Source: SB25 sp050180705 (GTDB lineage: Bacteria > Bacteroidota > Bacteroidia > Bacteroidales > Tenuifilaceae). From it: a stretch of 64,000 nucleotides of DNA. This document shows positions 35,407 to 43,474 of the stretch, in pieces; within the stretch, counting starts at the first letter, position 1, and the number at the start of each line of letters is the position of its first letter. The position numbers and the translations under genes are program-made. The notes under the pieces are model-generated. The model did no database searches, had not been told where the DNA came from, and was given only the letters and a program-made list of their open reading frames with translations. The stretch spans positions 139,958-203,957 of the forward strand of contig JBFXDX010000009.1 in assembly GCA_050180705.1 (NCBI GenBank). Reading direction: 5' to 3'.

Positions 35407-35594
35407 TAATCCGTCTAACTTTTTGGGGTCAGATCAAAACAGGCTTATTTTATTATATTCTATTTTGTGTTCGAACATTACTGACGACGCGTAGCAAAGA
35501 TCAGATTGAACAGAGTCTTTGTTTTCGTCGAAAAGAGATATAAAGAAGTCTGCGGGATAAGAAAACTCATCTGTGTTTATCTGTTCTATTTGCG

Positions 35595-36611
35595 TTATCT
35601 GTGTTCCATATCTTTTAGGTAGGCACCTGCAACAAACTCAATTGTTTCGGAAATAGGGGTGAAGTTAAATCCGATTCTATTCTTAATCTTATTGGATGAA
35701 TAGAATGTTTTGCTGAAGGCCGACTTAAGATTGGCTTTAGAGATTGCATTTCCTTTACCTGTAATTATGCCTGCTAAGAATATGAATGGATAAACAATAT
35801 CGACAACCCAAGGTTTTATATTTATTCGAGGTGGCTTTTTCCCTAGACCTTTAGCCATTAGGCTAAAAACACTCAGGTAACTTAAATTCTCCGAATTAAG
35901 TACGAATCGTTCACCGTTAATTTCGGGGTTTTCTATAAGTTGTATCATGGCATTGGCTACATCGTGAACATCAACGTAACCAGTAATTCCATCGGTGTAG
36001 AATGGCATTCCCTTTTTTACTTGATTGAGCAACTGTCCACTTCCATTTTCCCAGCGTCCAGAACCTATAATAACCGAAGGGTTAACAATAATTACCCTTA
36101 AACCTTGCTCGTAACCTCGCCAAACTTCATTTTCGCCTAAGAATTTGCTTTTTGCATAGGCACTTTGCCCTTTACTTTTAGTCCATTTACAGGTTTCGTC
36201 AATATCTCCATTTTTTGAATCACCCAAGGATGCAACGGAGCTAACATGGCAAAAATTTTTCACTCCATTTTCAAGGCAAGCATCAACCAAATTTGCAGTG
36301 CCAATAATGTTTGTTGTTCCTATTTCATTGGCCTGAGATGGATTAAAGGATACAACTGCACCAGTGTGGAATACCGTATCAATGTCTTTAGTGGCATTAA
36401 GTAACGATTGGTAATCGAGCAAATCGGCATCAATCCACTCTATTTGCTCGAACAATGTATTTGGGTTTTGACAGTATAATCCAAAGACCCATTTTACGAA
36501 ATCGGTGTTGGAGTTTGCCCGTTTTGTTGCCTTAATCCTTTTGCCGTTTTGTGTGAGTTTGTAGAGAAGGTGTGACCCAACAAGACCTGTTCCGCCAGTT
36601 ACTAGTATCAT
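35595..36611 (-). CDS. NAD-dependent epimerase/dehydratase (extended SDR)
   Basis: A 338-residue extended short-chain dehydrogenase. The N-terminal GGTGLVGSHLLYKL is the NAD(P)-binding glycine motif, and the catalytic pair appears as SAYAKSKFLGE (YxxxK) with HVSSVASLGD. HTGAVVSFNP also fits the 3-beta-HSD/dihydroflavonol-reductase-like subgroup common in Bacteroidota. The substrate is unknown; it is a general sugar or steroid-like reductase by family. The 65-bp gap to the upstream UPF0306 gene contains no clear promoter. Confidence 0.85.
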   Translation of the reverse strand: MILVTGGTGLVGSHLLYKLTQNGKRIKATKRANSNTDFVKWVFGLYCQNPNTLFEQIEWIDADLLDYQSLLNATKDIDTVFHTGAVVSFNPSQANEIGTTNIIGTANLVDACLENGVKNFCHVSSVASLGDSKNGDIDETCKWTKSKGQSAYAKSKFLGENEVWRGYEQGLRVIIVNPSVIIGSGRWENGSGQLLNQVKKGMPFYTDGITGYVDVHDVANAMIQLIENPEINGERFVLNSENLSYLSVFSLMAKGLGKKPPRINIKPWVVDIVYPFIFLAGIITGKGNAISKANLKSAFSKTFYSSNKIKNRIGFNFTPISETIEFVAGAYLKDMEHR

Positions 36612-36676
36612 ACTTGTTGATAGTTGTTCGTAAGAAAATGGTTCTGCTTTTACGATTAATGTTTCACGTCTAACAA

Positions 36677-37132
36677 TTAACTATTTACGCTACGGAAAAG
36701 AAGATCTTTACTCCAAACCAACTTTTTCCCAAATCCTAAGCGGTTATCGGTCATCTTTATATATGTTAAATCGATTACCCAAAGGTGAGTTTCCATTAAC
36801 ATGGCAACTGGAAATTTCTTAAGGTAAGCCTTTCGGGCTTTTTCGTGAAGTTCATTTTGAGGCTGGCTTATAATTCCCTGAAATTGGATTCCCTGAATTT
36901 TTCCTATAATGCTTGTTTCGAGAACAACTGTTCCAGAAACAAAAATGTTATGGCTGGCCTGTTGAATGTGTTTTGTATCGAAATCGGAAGTAATTACCAA
37001 GCTGTTTTCCTCTTCCATATAAACATAGAAACAGTTTGCACACCAAGGTTCCTCGTTAAAACAGGTGGACAAAGTAAGCACATGATGCTCATTAATAAAA
37101 TCAACAACACGTTTTTCCGGTAAATTGCTCAT
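36677..37132 (-). CDS. UPF0306 (YhbP-like) flavin-binding split-barrel protein
   Basis: A 151-residue protein of the pyridoxamine-phosphate-oxidase-like split-barrel fold. LSTCFNEEPWCANCFYVY, FPVAMLMETHLWVIDLTYIKMTDN and LGFGKKLVW match the YhbP/UPF0306 pattern. Members are thought to bind flavin, but the reaction is not known. TACTTTTG on the minus strand (37159-37152) is a good -7 element 20 nt upstream of the ATG. Confidence 0.8.
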   Translation of the reverse strand: MSNLPEKRVVDFINEHHVLTLSTCFNEEPWCANCFYVYMEEENSLVITSDFDTKHIQQASHNIFVSGTVVLETSIIGKIQGIQFQGIISQPQNELHEKARKAYLKKFPVAMLMETHLWVIDLTYIKMTDNRLGFGKKLVWSKDLLFRSVNS

Positions 37133-37204
37133 CGTAATGCTTTATGTAATACAAAAGTAAAAAAAGTTGGGAATAATGAGTAAATAATTTATTAACTAGA
37201 TGAT

Positions 37205-37311
37205 GAAAAAGAATTAGAAGTGAGAAGTTAAAAGTTAATCGTGAGATGAAATGTAATTTAGTGTTACTTTTTTCTTCACGAATAACCATCAACTATCAAC
37301 GAACAACTTAC
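37205..37311. repeat. Dispersed repeat with CATCAACTATCAACGAACAAC
   Basis: This leader contains AAGTTAAAAGTTAATCGTGAGA and ATCAACTATCAACGAACAAC (37289-37308). The same words recur several times at 58050-58430, near the Wzi and lpdA genes, marking a dispersed intergenic repeat family. Confidence 0.6.
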
Positions 37312-37320
37312 ATTTGTAAT

Positions 37321-37701
37321 ATGAACAAAAATTCGAATAACCAATGGATACTTTTTTGCGCCATTGCAATGCTTTGGATTGCAATAATTCAGATAGTTCC
37401 TCGCTTTTTGCCGTTCAACTTCGATAGAGTTTATTTTGCTGGGCTTTGCATACATACCGATTACTTTACCCATGTAATGCTGTTTGTTACTATAGTGCTG
37501 GTGATTAATATCCTCCGTGTTAGATTAAATCCCTTTTTGCTTTTTTTTGCATTGCTGTTTGTTGCTGTTATTGCCGAGGTAGTTCAATTATATATTCCGA
37601 AACGGACATTTAATTATTGGGATCTGGTATCGAATATTGCCGGGGTAATTATTGGGTTTGTTTTGGTTTGGATGTGGAGAACATTAATGAGTAAAAGTTA
37701 A
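37321..37701 (+). CDS. VanZ-like membrane protein
   Basis: The start is set at the ATG at 37321 (MNKNSNNQWILFCAIAML). An earlier in-frame ATG at 37246 would add 25 polar residues drawn from a repeat-like leader. The 126-residue product has four hydrophobic helices and the motif IHTDYFTHVMLFVTIVLVIN, then AEVVQLYIPKRTFNYWDLVSNIAGVIIG, as in VanZ-like proteins. It precedes the polysaccharide export genes; a functional link to them is inferred only from position. Confidence 0.8.
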   Translation: MNKNSNNQWILFCAIAMLWIAIIQIVPRFLPFNFDRVYFAGLCIHTDYFTHVMLFVTIVLVINILRVRLNPFLLFFALLFVAVIAEVVQLYIPKRTFNYWDLVSNIAGVIIGFVLVWMWRTLMSKS

Positions 37702-37845
37702 AAGAAAATTCAATAATACGAAGATCCGAAAATGAAATTCGACAAACTTAATCTTTTTCCGTTATTTGTGAATGAGAATAAAACCACTTGTCACTCATAA
37801 CATATATTTCGTCACCGCAAATCAACCTTTCTATACTAAAAATGT

Positions 37846-37853
37846 TACTTTTG
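37846..37853 (+). promoter_or_regulatory. -7 promoter element of the polysaccharide locus
   Basis: TACTTTTG fits TAnnTTTG, 20 nt before the ATG of the Wza-like gene. No good TTTG is seen at the -33 position. This is the likely start of the export and kinase transcript. Confidence 0.5.
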
Positions 37854-37872
37854 TATTACAAATATTAAGGAG

Positions 37873-38640
37873 ATGAGAAAGGTTAACAGTAAGATATTCC
37901 TGCTAATTATAATAATACTTTCGTTTTATTCCTGTAATCGAAAATCGCAGCTGCTGTATATGAGCGATGTGCAAAACGAAGTGTTACAGGCTGCCAAAGC
38001 ACAACCATATCTCCTTAAGGCTGGAGATATTTTAAGTGTTCAAATCTTAACGCAGGATCAAAATGTAAGTCGTTTGTTTAATATAAATGCAGTAGGAACG
38101 GCTTATAATTCATATATTTCTGATGCATCAACCTATGTTAATGGTTTTTCGGTAAACGATTCAGGCTTTGTGCAGTTGCCCGTGCTTGGTAAAATAAAGA
38201 TTGATAGTCTTTCCACGCGAGAGGCGCAGGCAAAGATTCAAGCCGAAACCGAAAAATACTTAAAGGATGGATTGGCCATTGTAAAACTCTTAAGTTTTAA
38301 GGTAACTGTTATTGGCGAGGTTAAACGTCCTGGTACATATACAAACTATAACGATAACCTAAATATTTTTGAGGCAATTGGTCTTGCTGGTGATATATCG
38401 GATTATGGACAGCGTTCCAATGTATTAGTACTAAGAAGAACACCACAAGGAGTAAAAACCATTCGCTTGAACTTGCACGATAAATCAATAGTTATATCAG
38501 AGGGTTTTTACCTTTTACCCAACGATACTGTTATTGTAGAGCCCCGTAAAGGAAAAATTATGGCGCTAAATACACCCAATATTTCTTTATTTTTATCGAT
38601 AGTAACAACGGCCTTGTTAATGATGAATTACTTGAAGTAA
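37873..38640 (+). CDS. Polysaccharide export lipoprotein (Wza-like)
   Basis: A 255-residue outer-membrane lipoprotein with lipobox SFYSC (Cys21). The polysaccharide-export domain begins PYLLKAGDILSVQI (about 45-60) and continues to about 140. One SLBB domain follows (about 145-195; VTVIGEVKRPGTYTNYND), and a C-terminal hydrophobic helix (SLFLSIVTTALLMMNYL) that probably spans the outer membrane. It forms the exit channel for capsule or exopolysaccharide. It pairs with the Wzc-like kinase 50 nt downstream. Confidence 0.92.
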   Translation: MRKVNSKIFLLIIIILSFYSCNRKSQLLYMSDVQNEVLQAAKAQPYLLKAGDILSVQILTQDQNVSRLFNINAVGTAYNSYISDASTYVNGFSVNDSGFVQLPVLGKIKIDSLSTREAQAKIQAETEKYLKDGLAIVKLLSFKVTVIGEVKRPGTYTNYNDNLNIFEAIGLAGDISDYGQRSNVLVLRRTPQGVKTIRLNLHDKSIVISEGFYLLPNDTVIVEPRKGKIMALNTPNISLFLSIVTTALLMMNYLK

Positions 38641-38690
38641 TTTGTAATTGATAATTAATAATGAGTAATTGAATAAAAGAGCACAAGAGA

Positions 38691-41159
38691 ATGGAGAACG
38701 ATATAAACCAAAATAGAACTCAACAACAGTCCGGATATCCCGAGGAGGAACAATTGGATATAAAACAGTTGCTATTTAGGATGTTGGCAAACTGGTACTG
38801 GTTCGCCATTTCTGTTTTTATTACTCTTTTTGTAGCATACTTGGTAAATCGTTACTCTGAACAAATCTATAGTGTTAGCTCCAGCGTAATTGTTCGCGAC
38901 GATGATCAAACAAAGTCATTTGTTGGTGCAGAGCAGTTAATCCAAGGTTTACGTTTAACCAAGAATACCAAAAGTGTACAGAACGAAATAGGTATTCTTC
39001 AATCTTACTCATTGGCTCGGCAAACTGTTGAGGAGTTGGATGAGTTTAAGGTTACTTATGTTATTGTTGGTAGGAGAGGCATTAGAGAACAGAAGTTATA
39101 CAATCGTTCTCCATTTAAAGTTTTGATTGATTCTGGTGCTATAAATCAAATTAATTATCCAATTTTTGTTAATATTCTTAACAAGAATGAGTATTTACTT
39201 GTAATTGATAATGATAAAGGTATTCGGAAGAGAATGAGTTTTGGACAGCCATTTACTAATGAACAATTTAATTTTACAGTTATATTAAGAGATCCTGAGA
39301 ACTATATGGTTGATTTTGTAGGGAGAAAATACTATTTCATGGTAAATGATCCTAACGCATTGGCTCTTGCATATAAATCGAAGGTTATACTTACGCTTAA
39401 TGATAAGAAAGGTTCAATACTTACCCTTAACAGCAGTGGTTTTGTTGCAGAGCAGGAGGCTGATTATCTAAATAAGTTAATGGAGGTTTATATCCGTAGA
39501 GGATTGGAGGAAAAGAATCAAATTGCTGCGAATACTGTAAAATTTATAGATCGGCAACTTGCCAATATGACCGATTCGCTTAAGCATGCCGAGCAACGTT
39601 TGCAGGATTTCAGAACAACAAATAATGTACTGGATATATCGCGCGAGGGAAATATACTTTTCGACAGGGTACGGCAGTTGCAAATAGATCAGAGTAATGC
39701 CGAACTTAAAGGGAGATACTACACCTATTTAAAGGATTACCTTGAACATCGTAAAGAGTTAAATACCATTGTTGCCCCTTCGGCAATGGGGGTGGAAGAT
39801 TCGCAGTTAACAATGCTACTTACAGAAATAAATAAAGTTTTTATTGAGCGAGAGGAGTTGCGATCTACCATTAAGGAGGGAAGTCCTGGATTAACACAAG
39901 TTGAGATTCGAATAGAGAACCTACGCAGTACGCTTTACGAGAAGGTTGCCAGCTTGATAGAATCGAATAGTATTGCTCAGCAGGAGCTAAAAAGAAAGCT
40001 TACCCAAATTGAGACTGAGATGCGAAAGCTCCCTGTTAACGAAAGGTTGCTAATTGGCTTTGAACGCGATTTTGGGCTAATTGATAAGATGTACACCTAT
40101 CTACAGGAAAAACGGGCCGAAGCAGCTATTGCCCAAGCCTCCAATATTGCCGATAATAAAATTTTAGATTATGCTTTAGCGCCAAATGCTAAAATGCTAA
40201 AACCTAAAAAGTCGATGAATTATTTGATTGGATTAATGGCTGGCTTGGCAATTCCTTTTATTATTTTGATCTTACTTGATTTTTTAAACGATAAAATTGT
40301 TGACCTTAAGGAGATATCGAAGAAAACAATTGTTCCAGTAATTGGAACGTTGGGTCACAACCGTTACCAATCGGAGTTAGTGGTTTTGGATAAACCCAAA
40401 TCAACACTTACCGAATCGTTTAGGGGGTTACGAACCAATCTACAGTATTTGTTAAGGGAACCTGATAAAAAGGTCATTTCTGTTTCCTCCACCATTGTGG
40501 GTGAAGGTAAAACATTCACTGCCGTTAACCTTGCAGCAATAATTGCGGTAACCGGTAAAAAAGTTTTATTAATAGGGTTAGATTTAAGGAAACCTCGACT
40601 TCAACGATTGGTTGGTTATACAGGTACAATTGGGGTTAGCACCTATTTAATAGGGCAGAATAATGAGGCAGAAATAGCATTTAAATCACAAGTAGATAAT
40701 CTTTACTTTGCGCCCAGTGGCCCAATTCCTCCCAACCCTGCAGAATTGTTGGGATCGCAAAGAATGGAGGATTTTATCGTATGGGCAAAAAATAACTTCG
40801 ATTTTATTGTAATTGATAGCCCTCCTGTGGCCATTGTTTCCGATGCCTTTTTGATTGCTCGCTTTACCGATGCAAACCTTTTTGTAATGCGTTTTGGCTA
40901 TTCATCGAAGGAGGTTCTTTCCCTGATAGGTGATATATATAAGCACCATGAGATTAAAAATTTGGCCTTGGTGGTTAATGATTTTCAGCCAAAGCGGGGT
41001 TATGGATATTCCTATGGTTATACCTACAGCTATGGCTACAGCTATGGCTATGGTTACAAGCATGGTTATGGTTATGGAACGTATAAAGGAAGTGGATATT
41101 ATTCCGATGAGGATGAACCAAATATAACATGGAAGGCGCGAATTAAGAGATTAATTTAG
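38691..41159 (+). CDS. Wzc-like polysaccharide co-polymerase / tyrosine autokinase
   Basis: An 822-residue inner-membrane protein. It has a Wzz domain with TM1 (about 33-53), a large periplasmic coiled-coil part (about 260-470), TM2 (about 508-530; YLIGLMAGLAIPFIILILLDF) and a cytoplasmic BY-kinase domain. The kinase shows Walker A VGEGKT (about 603-608), Walker A' LLIGLDLRKPRL and Walker B FDFIVIDSPPVAIV. The C-terminus (about 768-806) carries some fifteen tyrosines alternating with Gly and Ser, far longer than usual clusters, before an acidic stretch SDEDE. Cycles of autophosphorylation there control chain length and export. Confidence 0.94.
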   Translation: MENDINQNRTQQQSGYPEEEQLDIKQLLFRMLANWYWFAISVFITLFVAYLVNRYSEQIYSVSSSVIVRDDDQTKSFVGAEQLIQGLRLTKNTKSVQNEIGILQSYSLARQTVEELDEFKVTYVIVGRRGIREQKLYNRSPFKVLIDSGAINQINYPIFVNILNKNEYLLVIDNDKGIRKRMSFGQPFTNEQFNFTVILRDPENYMVDFVGRKYYFMVNDPNALALAYKSKVILTLNDKKGSILTLNSSGFVAEQEADYLNKLMEVYIRRGLEEKNQIAANTVKFIDRQLANMTDSLKHAEQRLQDFRTTNNVLDISREGNILFDRVRQLQIDQSNAELKGRYYTYLKDYLEHRKELNTIVAPSAMGVEDSQLTMLLTEINKVFIEREELRSTIKEGSPGLTQVEIRIENLRSTLYEKVASLIESNSIAQQELKRKLTQIETEMRKLPVNERLLIGFERDFGLIDKMYTYLQEKRAEAAIAQASNIADNKILDYALAPNAKMLKPKKSMNYLIGLMAGLAIPFIILILLDFLNDKIVDLKEISKKTIVPVIGTLGHNRYQSELVVLDKPKSTLTESFRGLRTNLQYLLREPDKKVISVSSTIVGEGKTFTAVNLAAIIAVTGKKVLLIGLDLRKPRLQRLVGYTGTIGVSTYLIGQNNEAEIAFKSQVDNLYFAPSGPIPPNPAELLGSQRMEDFIVWAKNNFDFIVIDSPPVAIVSDAFLIARFTDANLFVMRFGYSSKEVLSLIGDIYKHHEIKNLALVVNDFQPKRGYGYSYGYTYSYGYSYGYGYKHGYGYGTYKGSGYYSDEDEPNITWKARIKRLI

Positions 41160-41281
41160 AAAATAAATTTTCAAAGATATTTGGTTTTTAATATGTTATA
41201 TTGCAGAAGGAGATTCTGTAACTGACGAAGCGAAGCTGTAATATTTTAATAAAAATGCTTTCTTAATTTAAAAATTATAAT

Positions 41282-41689
41282 ATGAATGTTTTATCACCTC
41301 AAATAATAAATCTTCCTAAATTTATTGATCCTCGTGGAAACTTATCATTTATAGAAGAAGAAAAACAGATCTCATTTAAAATTATGAGAGTATATTGGAT
41401 TTATGATGTACCTGGTGGTGAAAAAAGAGGAGGGCATGCTTTCAGGGAACAACAAGAATTAATTGTTGCTCTTTCAGGAAGCTTCGAAGTACATATTAAT
41501 GATGGAAAGAAAAAGACAGCATTCACATTAAATCGCTCCTATTCTGGATTATACATTCCTAATGGGCTATGGAGGGAAATGGTTAGTTTTTCTACTAATT
41601 CCGTGGCAATGGTGTTGAGTTCAACACTTTATTCTGAATTGGATTATATTAGAGACTTTAATGAATTTCTTAAATTTAAAGGTTTATGA
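41282..41689 (+). CDS. WxcM/FdtA-like cupin, putative sugar 3,4-ketoisomerase (first copy)
   Basis: A 135-residue single-domain cupin. The family isomerises dTDP-4-keto-6-deoxyglucose to the 3-keto form before transamination. The motif reads PGGEKRGGHAFREQQELIVALSGSF. Where its neighbour and most relatives have HAH in the RGGHAH stretch, this copy has HAF, losing one of the histidines expected in the active site. It may be inactive, have altered specificity, or work with the second copy. It overlaps the next gene by 4 nt. It begins a long overlapping gene run. Confidence 0.85.
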   Translation: MNVLSPQIINLPKFIDPRGNLSFIEEEKQISFKIMRVYWIYDVPGGEKRGGHAFREQQELIVALSGSFEVHINDGKKKTAFTLNRSYSGLYIPNGLWREMVSFSTNSVAMVLSSTLYSELDYIRDFNEFLKFKGL

Positions 41690-42096
41690 AAGGATCTGTA
41701 TACGATTGCGTTGTATTACCCTTAAGCAAAATTCACAATCGGGCTGGCAATATTACTATTATGGAAAGCCAAAAAAACCTCCCTTTTGATATTAAGCGTA
41801 TTTACTATTTATATGATATCCCTGGAGGTGAAAGCCGAGGGGGGCACGCCCATAAAAATTTGTATCAACTAATTGTTGCTGCTAGCGGTGCCTTTGATGT
41901 TTTACTAGATGATGGAAGTAACAAGAAAATTGTTAAGTTGAACCGTCCCGACTATGGTCTTCTTATCGTTCCAGGCATATGGCGTGCTCTTTTTGAATTT
42001 TCTTCGGGTGCTATTTGTTTGGTTATTGCCTCAGAAAAGTATAATGAGAATGACTATATACGAAATTATGATGACTTTATGCAGTTCAAAAAATGA
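41686..42096 (+). CDS. WxcM/FdtA-like sugar 3,4-ketoisomerase (second copy)
   Basis: A 136-residue cupin homologous to the preceding gene but with the standard motif PGGESRGGHAHKNLYQLIVAASG. Such enzymes (FdtA, QdtA) make dTDP-3-keto-6-deoxyhexose, which a DegT aminotransferase converts to Fuc3N or Qui3N sugars. Such an aminotransferase is three genes downstream. It overlaps both neighbours by 4 nt. Confidence 0.9.
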   Translation: MKGSVYDCVVLPLSKIHNRAGNITIMESQKNLPFDIKRIYYLYDIPGGESRGGHAHKNLYQLIVAASGAFDVLLDDGSNKKIVKLNRPDYGLLIVPGIWRALFEFSSGAICLVIASEKYNENDYIRNYDDFMQFKK

Positions 42097-43028
42097 TAGA
42101 TGTTGTAAAATACAATAAATACAATGAAGAAGAATGGAATAACCTAGTATCAAATTCTAGTGTTGATACTTTTCTTTTTTATAGAGATTTTATTGATTAC
42201 CACTCCGATCGCTTTACCGATAGTTCTTTTTTGTTTTACAAAAAGGGGAAGGTTGAAGCTGTTTTACCCGGTAATATTGATGGAAAAACATTCTATTCCC
42301 ATCAAGGGTTAACTTATGGAGGAATAATTCCTTCTAAAAAAATGACATCTGCTGATATTCTTGAATCTTTTGAACTTTTAAATACAGCACTAAAAACCGC
42401 AGGAATAGACAACGTAATCTACAAGGCACTCCCTTTAATATACCAGTTGTCGCCAGTACAAGAAGATTTATATGCGTTATTCCGTTTGGGTGCAGTAAAA
42501 ATAGCCTGTAATTTATCTTCAACAATTTTTCAAAATTCTAAAATACCTTTTAATGAGTCTCGAAAAAGCGGACTTAGAAAAGCCACAAAATTTGGCTTAA
42601 CTGTTTCAGAAACTGACAATTTTGAATCTTTTTACAAGATACTTGAAAATAATTTACTAACCAACCACGGCACAAAACCTGTACATTCTTTGGAGGAATT
42701 AATTCTTTTAAAATCACGTTTTCCAAATAACATTAGGCTATTTTGCACCTCTATGAACGAAAATATTGTTGGTGGTTGTGTTGTTTTTGAAATGAAGAAA
42801 GTTGTTCACATTCAGTATATATCGGCAAATGATGCAGGAAAAGAATTTGGCGCCCTTGATCTGCTTTTCGATATATTAATTAATCATCGATATGCACACA
42901 TTCCTGTATTTGACTTTGGCCAATCAACTGAAAATATGGGATACTATTTAAATAAAAGTCTTATTTTCCAAAAAGAAGGATTTGGCGGAAGAGGTGTTGT
43001 TTATGATATTTATGAATATAAATTATGA
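42093..43028 (+). CDS. FemAB/GNAT-like acyltransferase (first)
   Basis: A 311-residue protein with the two-lobed GNAT arrangement of FemAB-related proteins (Acetyltransf_6). Recognisable features are the N-terminal NSSVDTFLFYRDFIDYHSDRF, the central RKSGLRKATKFGLTVSE (basic helix before the CoA or aminoacyl site) and IVGGCVVFEMKKVVHIQYISAND with FDFGQSTENMGYYLNKS near the end. In polysaccharide loci such proteins are thought to acylate a sugar amine. The acyl donor is unknown. A second related gene is at 49130. Confidence 0.75.
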   Translation: MIDVVKYNKYNEEEWNNLVSNSSVDTFLFYRDFIDYHSDRFTDSSFLFYKKGKVEAVLPGNIDGKTFYSHQGLTYGGIIPSKKMTSADILESFELLNTALKTAGIDNVIYKALPLIYQLSPVQEDLYALFRLGAVKIACNLSSTIFQNSKIPFNESRKSGLRKATKFGLTVSETDNFESFYKILENNLLTNHGTKPVHSLEELILLKSRFPNNIRLFCTSMNENIVGGCVVFEMKKVVHIQYISANDAGKEFGALDLLFDILINHRYAHIPVFDFGQSTENMGYYLNKSLIFQKEGFGGRGVVYDIYEYKL

Positions 43029-43474
43029 AAATCGTATTGTGTCCATTTGACGAAAAATTTTTAACACATTCTTGGAGATGGCTAAATGATCCGGATATAA
43101 AAAGACTAACCTTCACCCTCGATTTTTCAAAACAATCCCAACTAAACTGGTACAAAAACTTAAAAGGAAGAAAAGATTACTTAATTTGGGGCATTATGGT
43201 TGATGACGTTCCTGCTGGGGCTTGTGGTTTAAAAAATTTAACTGCTGTTGATGGAGAATACTGGGGTTATATTGGAGAAAAATCTTATTGGGGAAAGGGT
43301 GTTGGTTTTCAAATGATGTCTTTGATTGAGAAAAAAGCAAAAGAACTTGATTTAAAAAGTTTGTGGCTTCAGGTTTTGGACGACAATGCTCGTGCTATTA
43401 AACTTTATAAATCTTTAAATTACGGAGTAGTTTCAAGAGAAAACAATCTCATAATAATGAGAAAATCGTTATGA
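43025..43474 (+). CDS. GNAT family N-acetyltransferase
   Basis: A 149-residue GNAT (RimJ/RimL type) with the fold complete from HSWRWLNDPDIKRLT to the acetyl-CoA loop GYIGEKSYWGKGVGFQMM and a final LQVLDDNARAIKLYKSLNYG. It lies between the ketoisomerases and the aminotransferase, so N-acetylation of a 3-amino sugar is the natural inference. It could instead modify another sugar in the repeat unit. It overlaps both neighbours by 4 nt. Confidence 0.82.
   Translation: MKIVLCPFDEKFLTHSWRWLNDPDIKRLTFTLDFSKQSQLNWYKNLKGRKDYLIWGIMVDDVPAGACGLKNLTAVDGEYWGYIGEKSYWGKGVGFQMMSLIEKKAKELDLKSLWLQVLDDNARAIKLYKSLNYGVVSRENNLIIMRKSL

Larger units (their letters stand above)
33998..35436 (+). mobile_element. IS3-family (IS150-like) insertion sequence, about 1.44 kb
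   Basis: The ends are imperfect inverted repeats: TGAAGTGCACCCCAAAAG at the left, and TGATCTGACCCCAAAAAG when the right end is read on the minus strand. Both continue into TTAGAC. The flanks read AAA on both sides, consistent with a 3-bp target duplication but not diagnostic in an A-run. Two overlapping-phase frames encode OrfA and OrfB, as in IS3 elements, joined by a -1 frameshift at an A7 tract. All parts look intact, so the element may be active. No second copy is in the window. Confidence 0.9.
33986..35446 (+). terminator. lgt terminator hairpin split by an insertion sequence
   Basis: AAGCCTG (33986-33992) lies left of the element and CAGGCTT (35440-35446) right of it, followed by ATTTTATTATA. 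Joined, they give a 7-bp stem with an A-rich loop, so the element entered the loop. Confidence 0.75.

Noticed and set aside
33993..35439. AAA target duplication as proof of IS boundaries
   Set aside because: The site is an A-run, so a 3-bp match is uninformative; the boundary rests on the inverted repeats and the split terminator.
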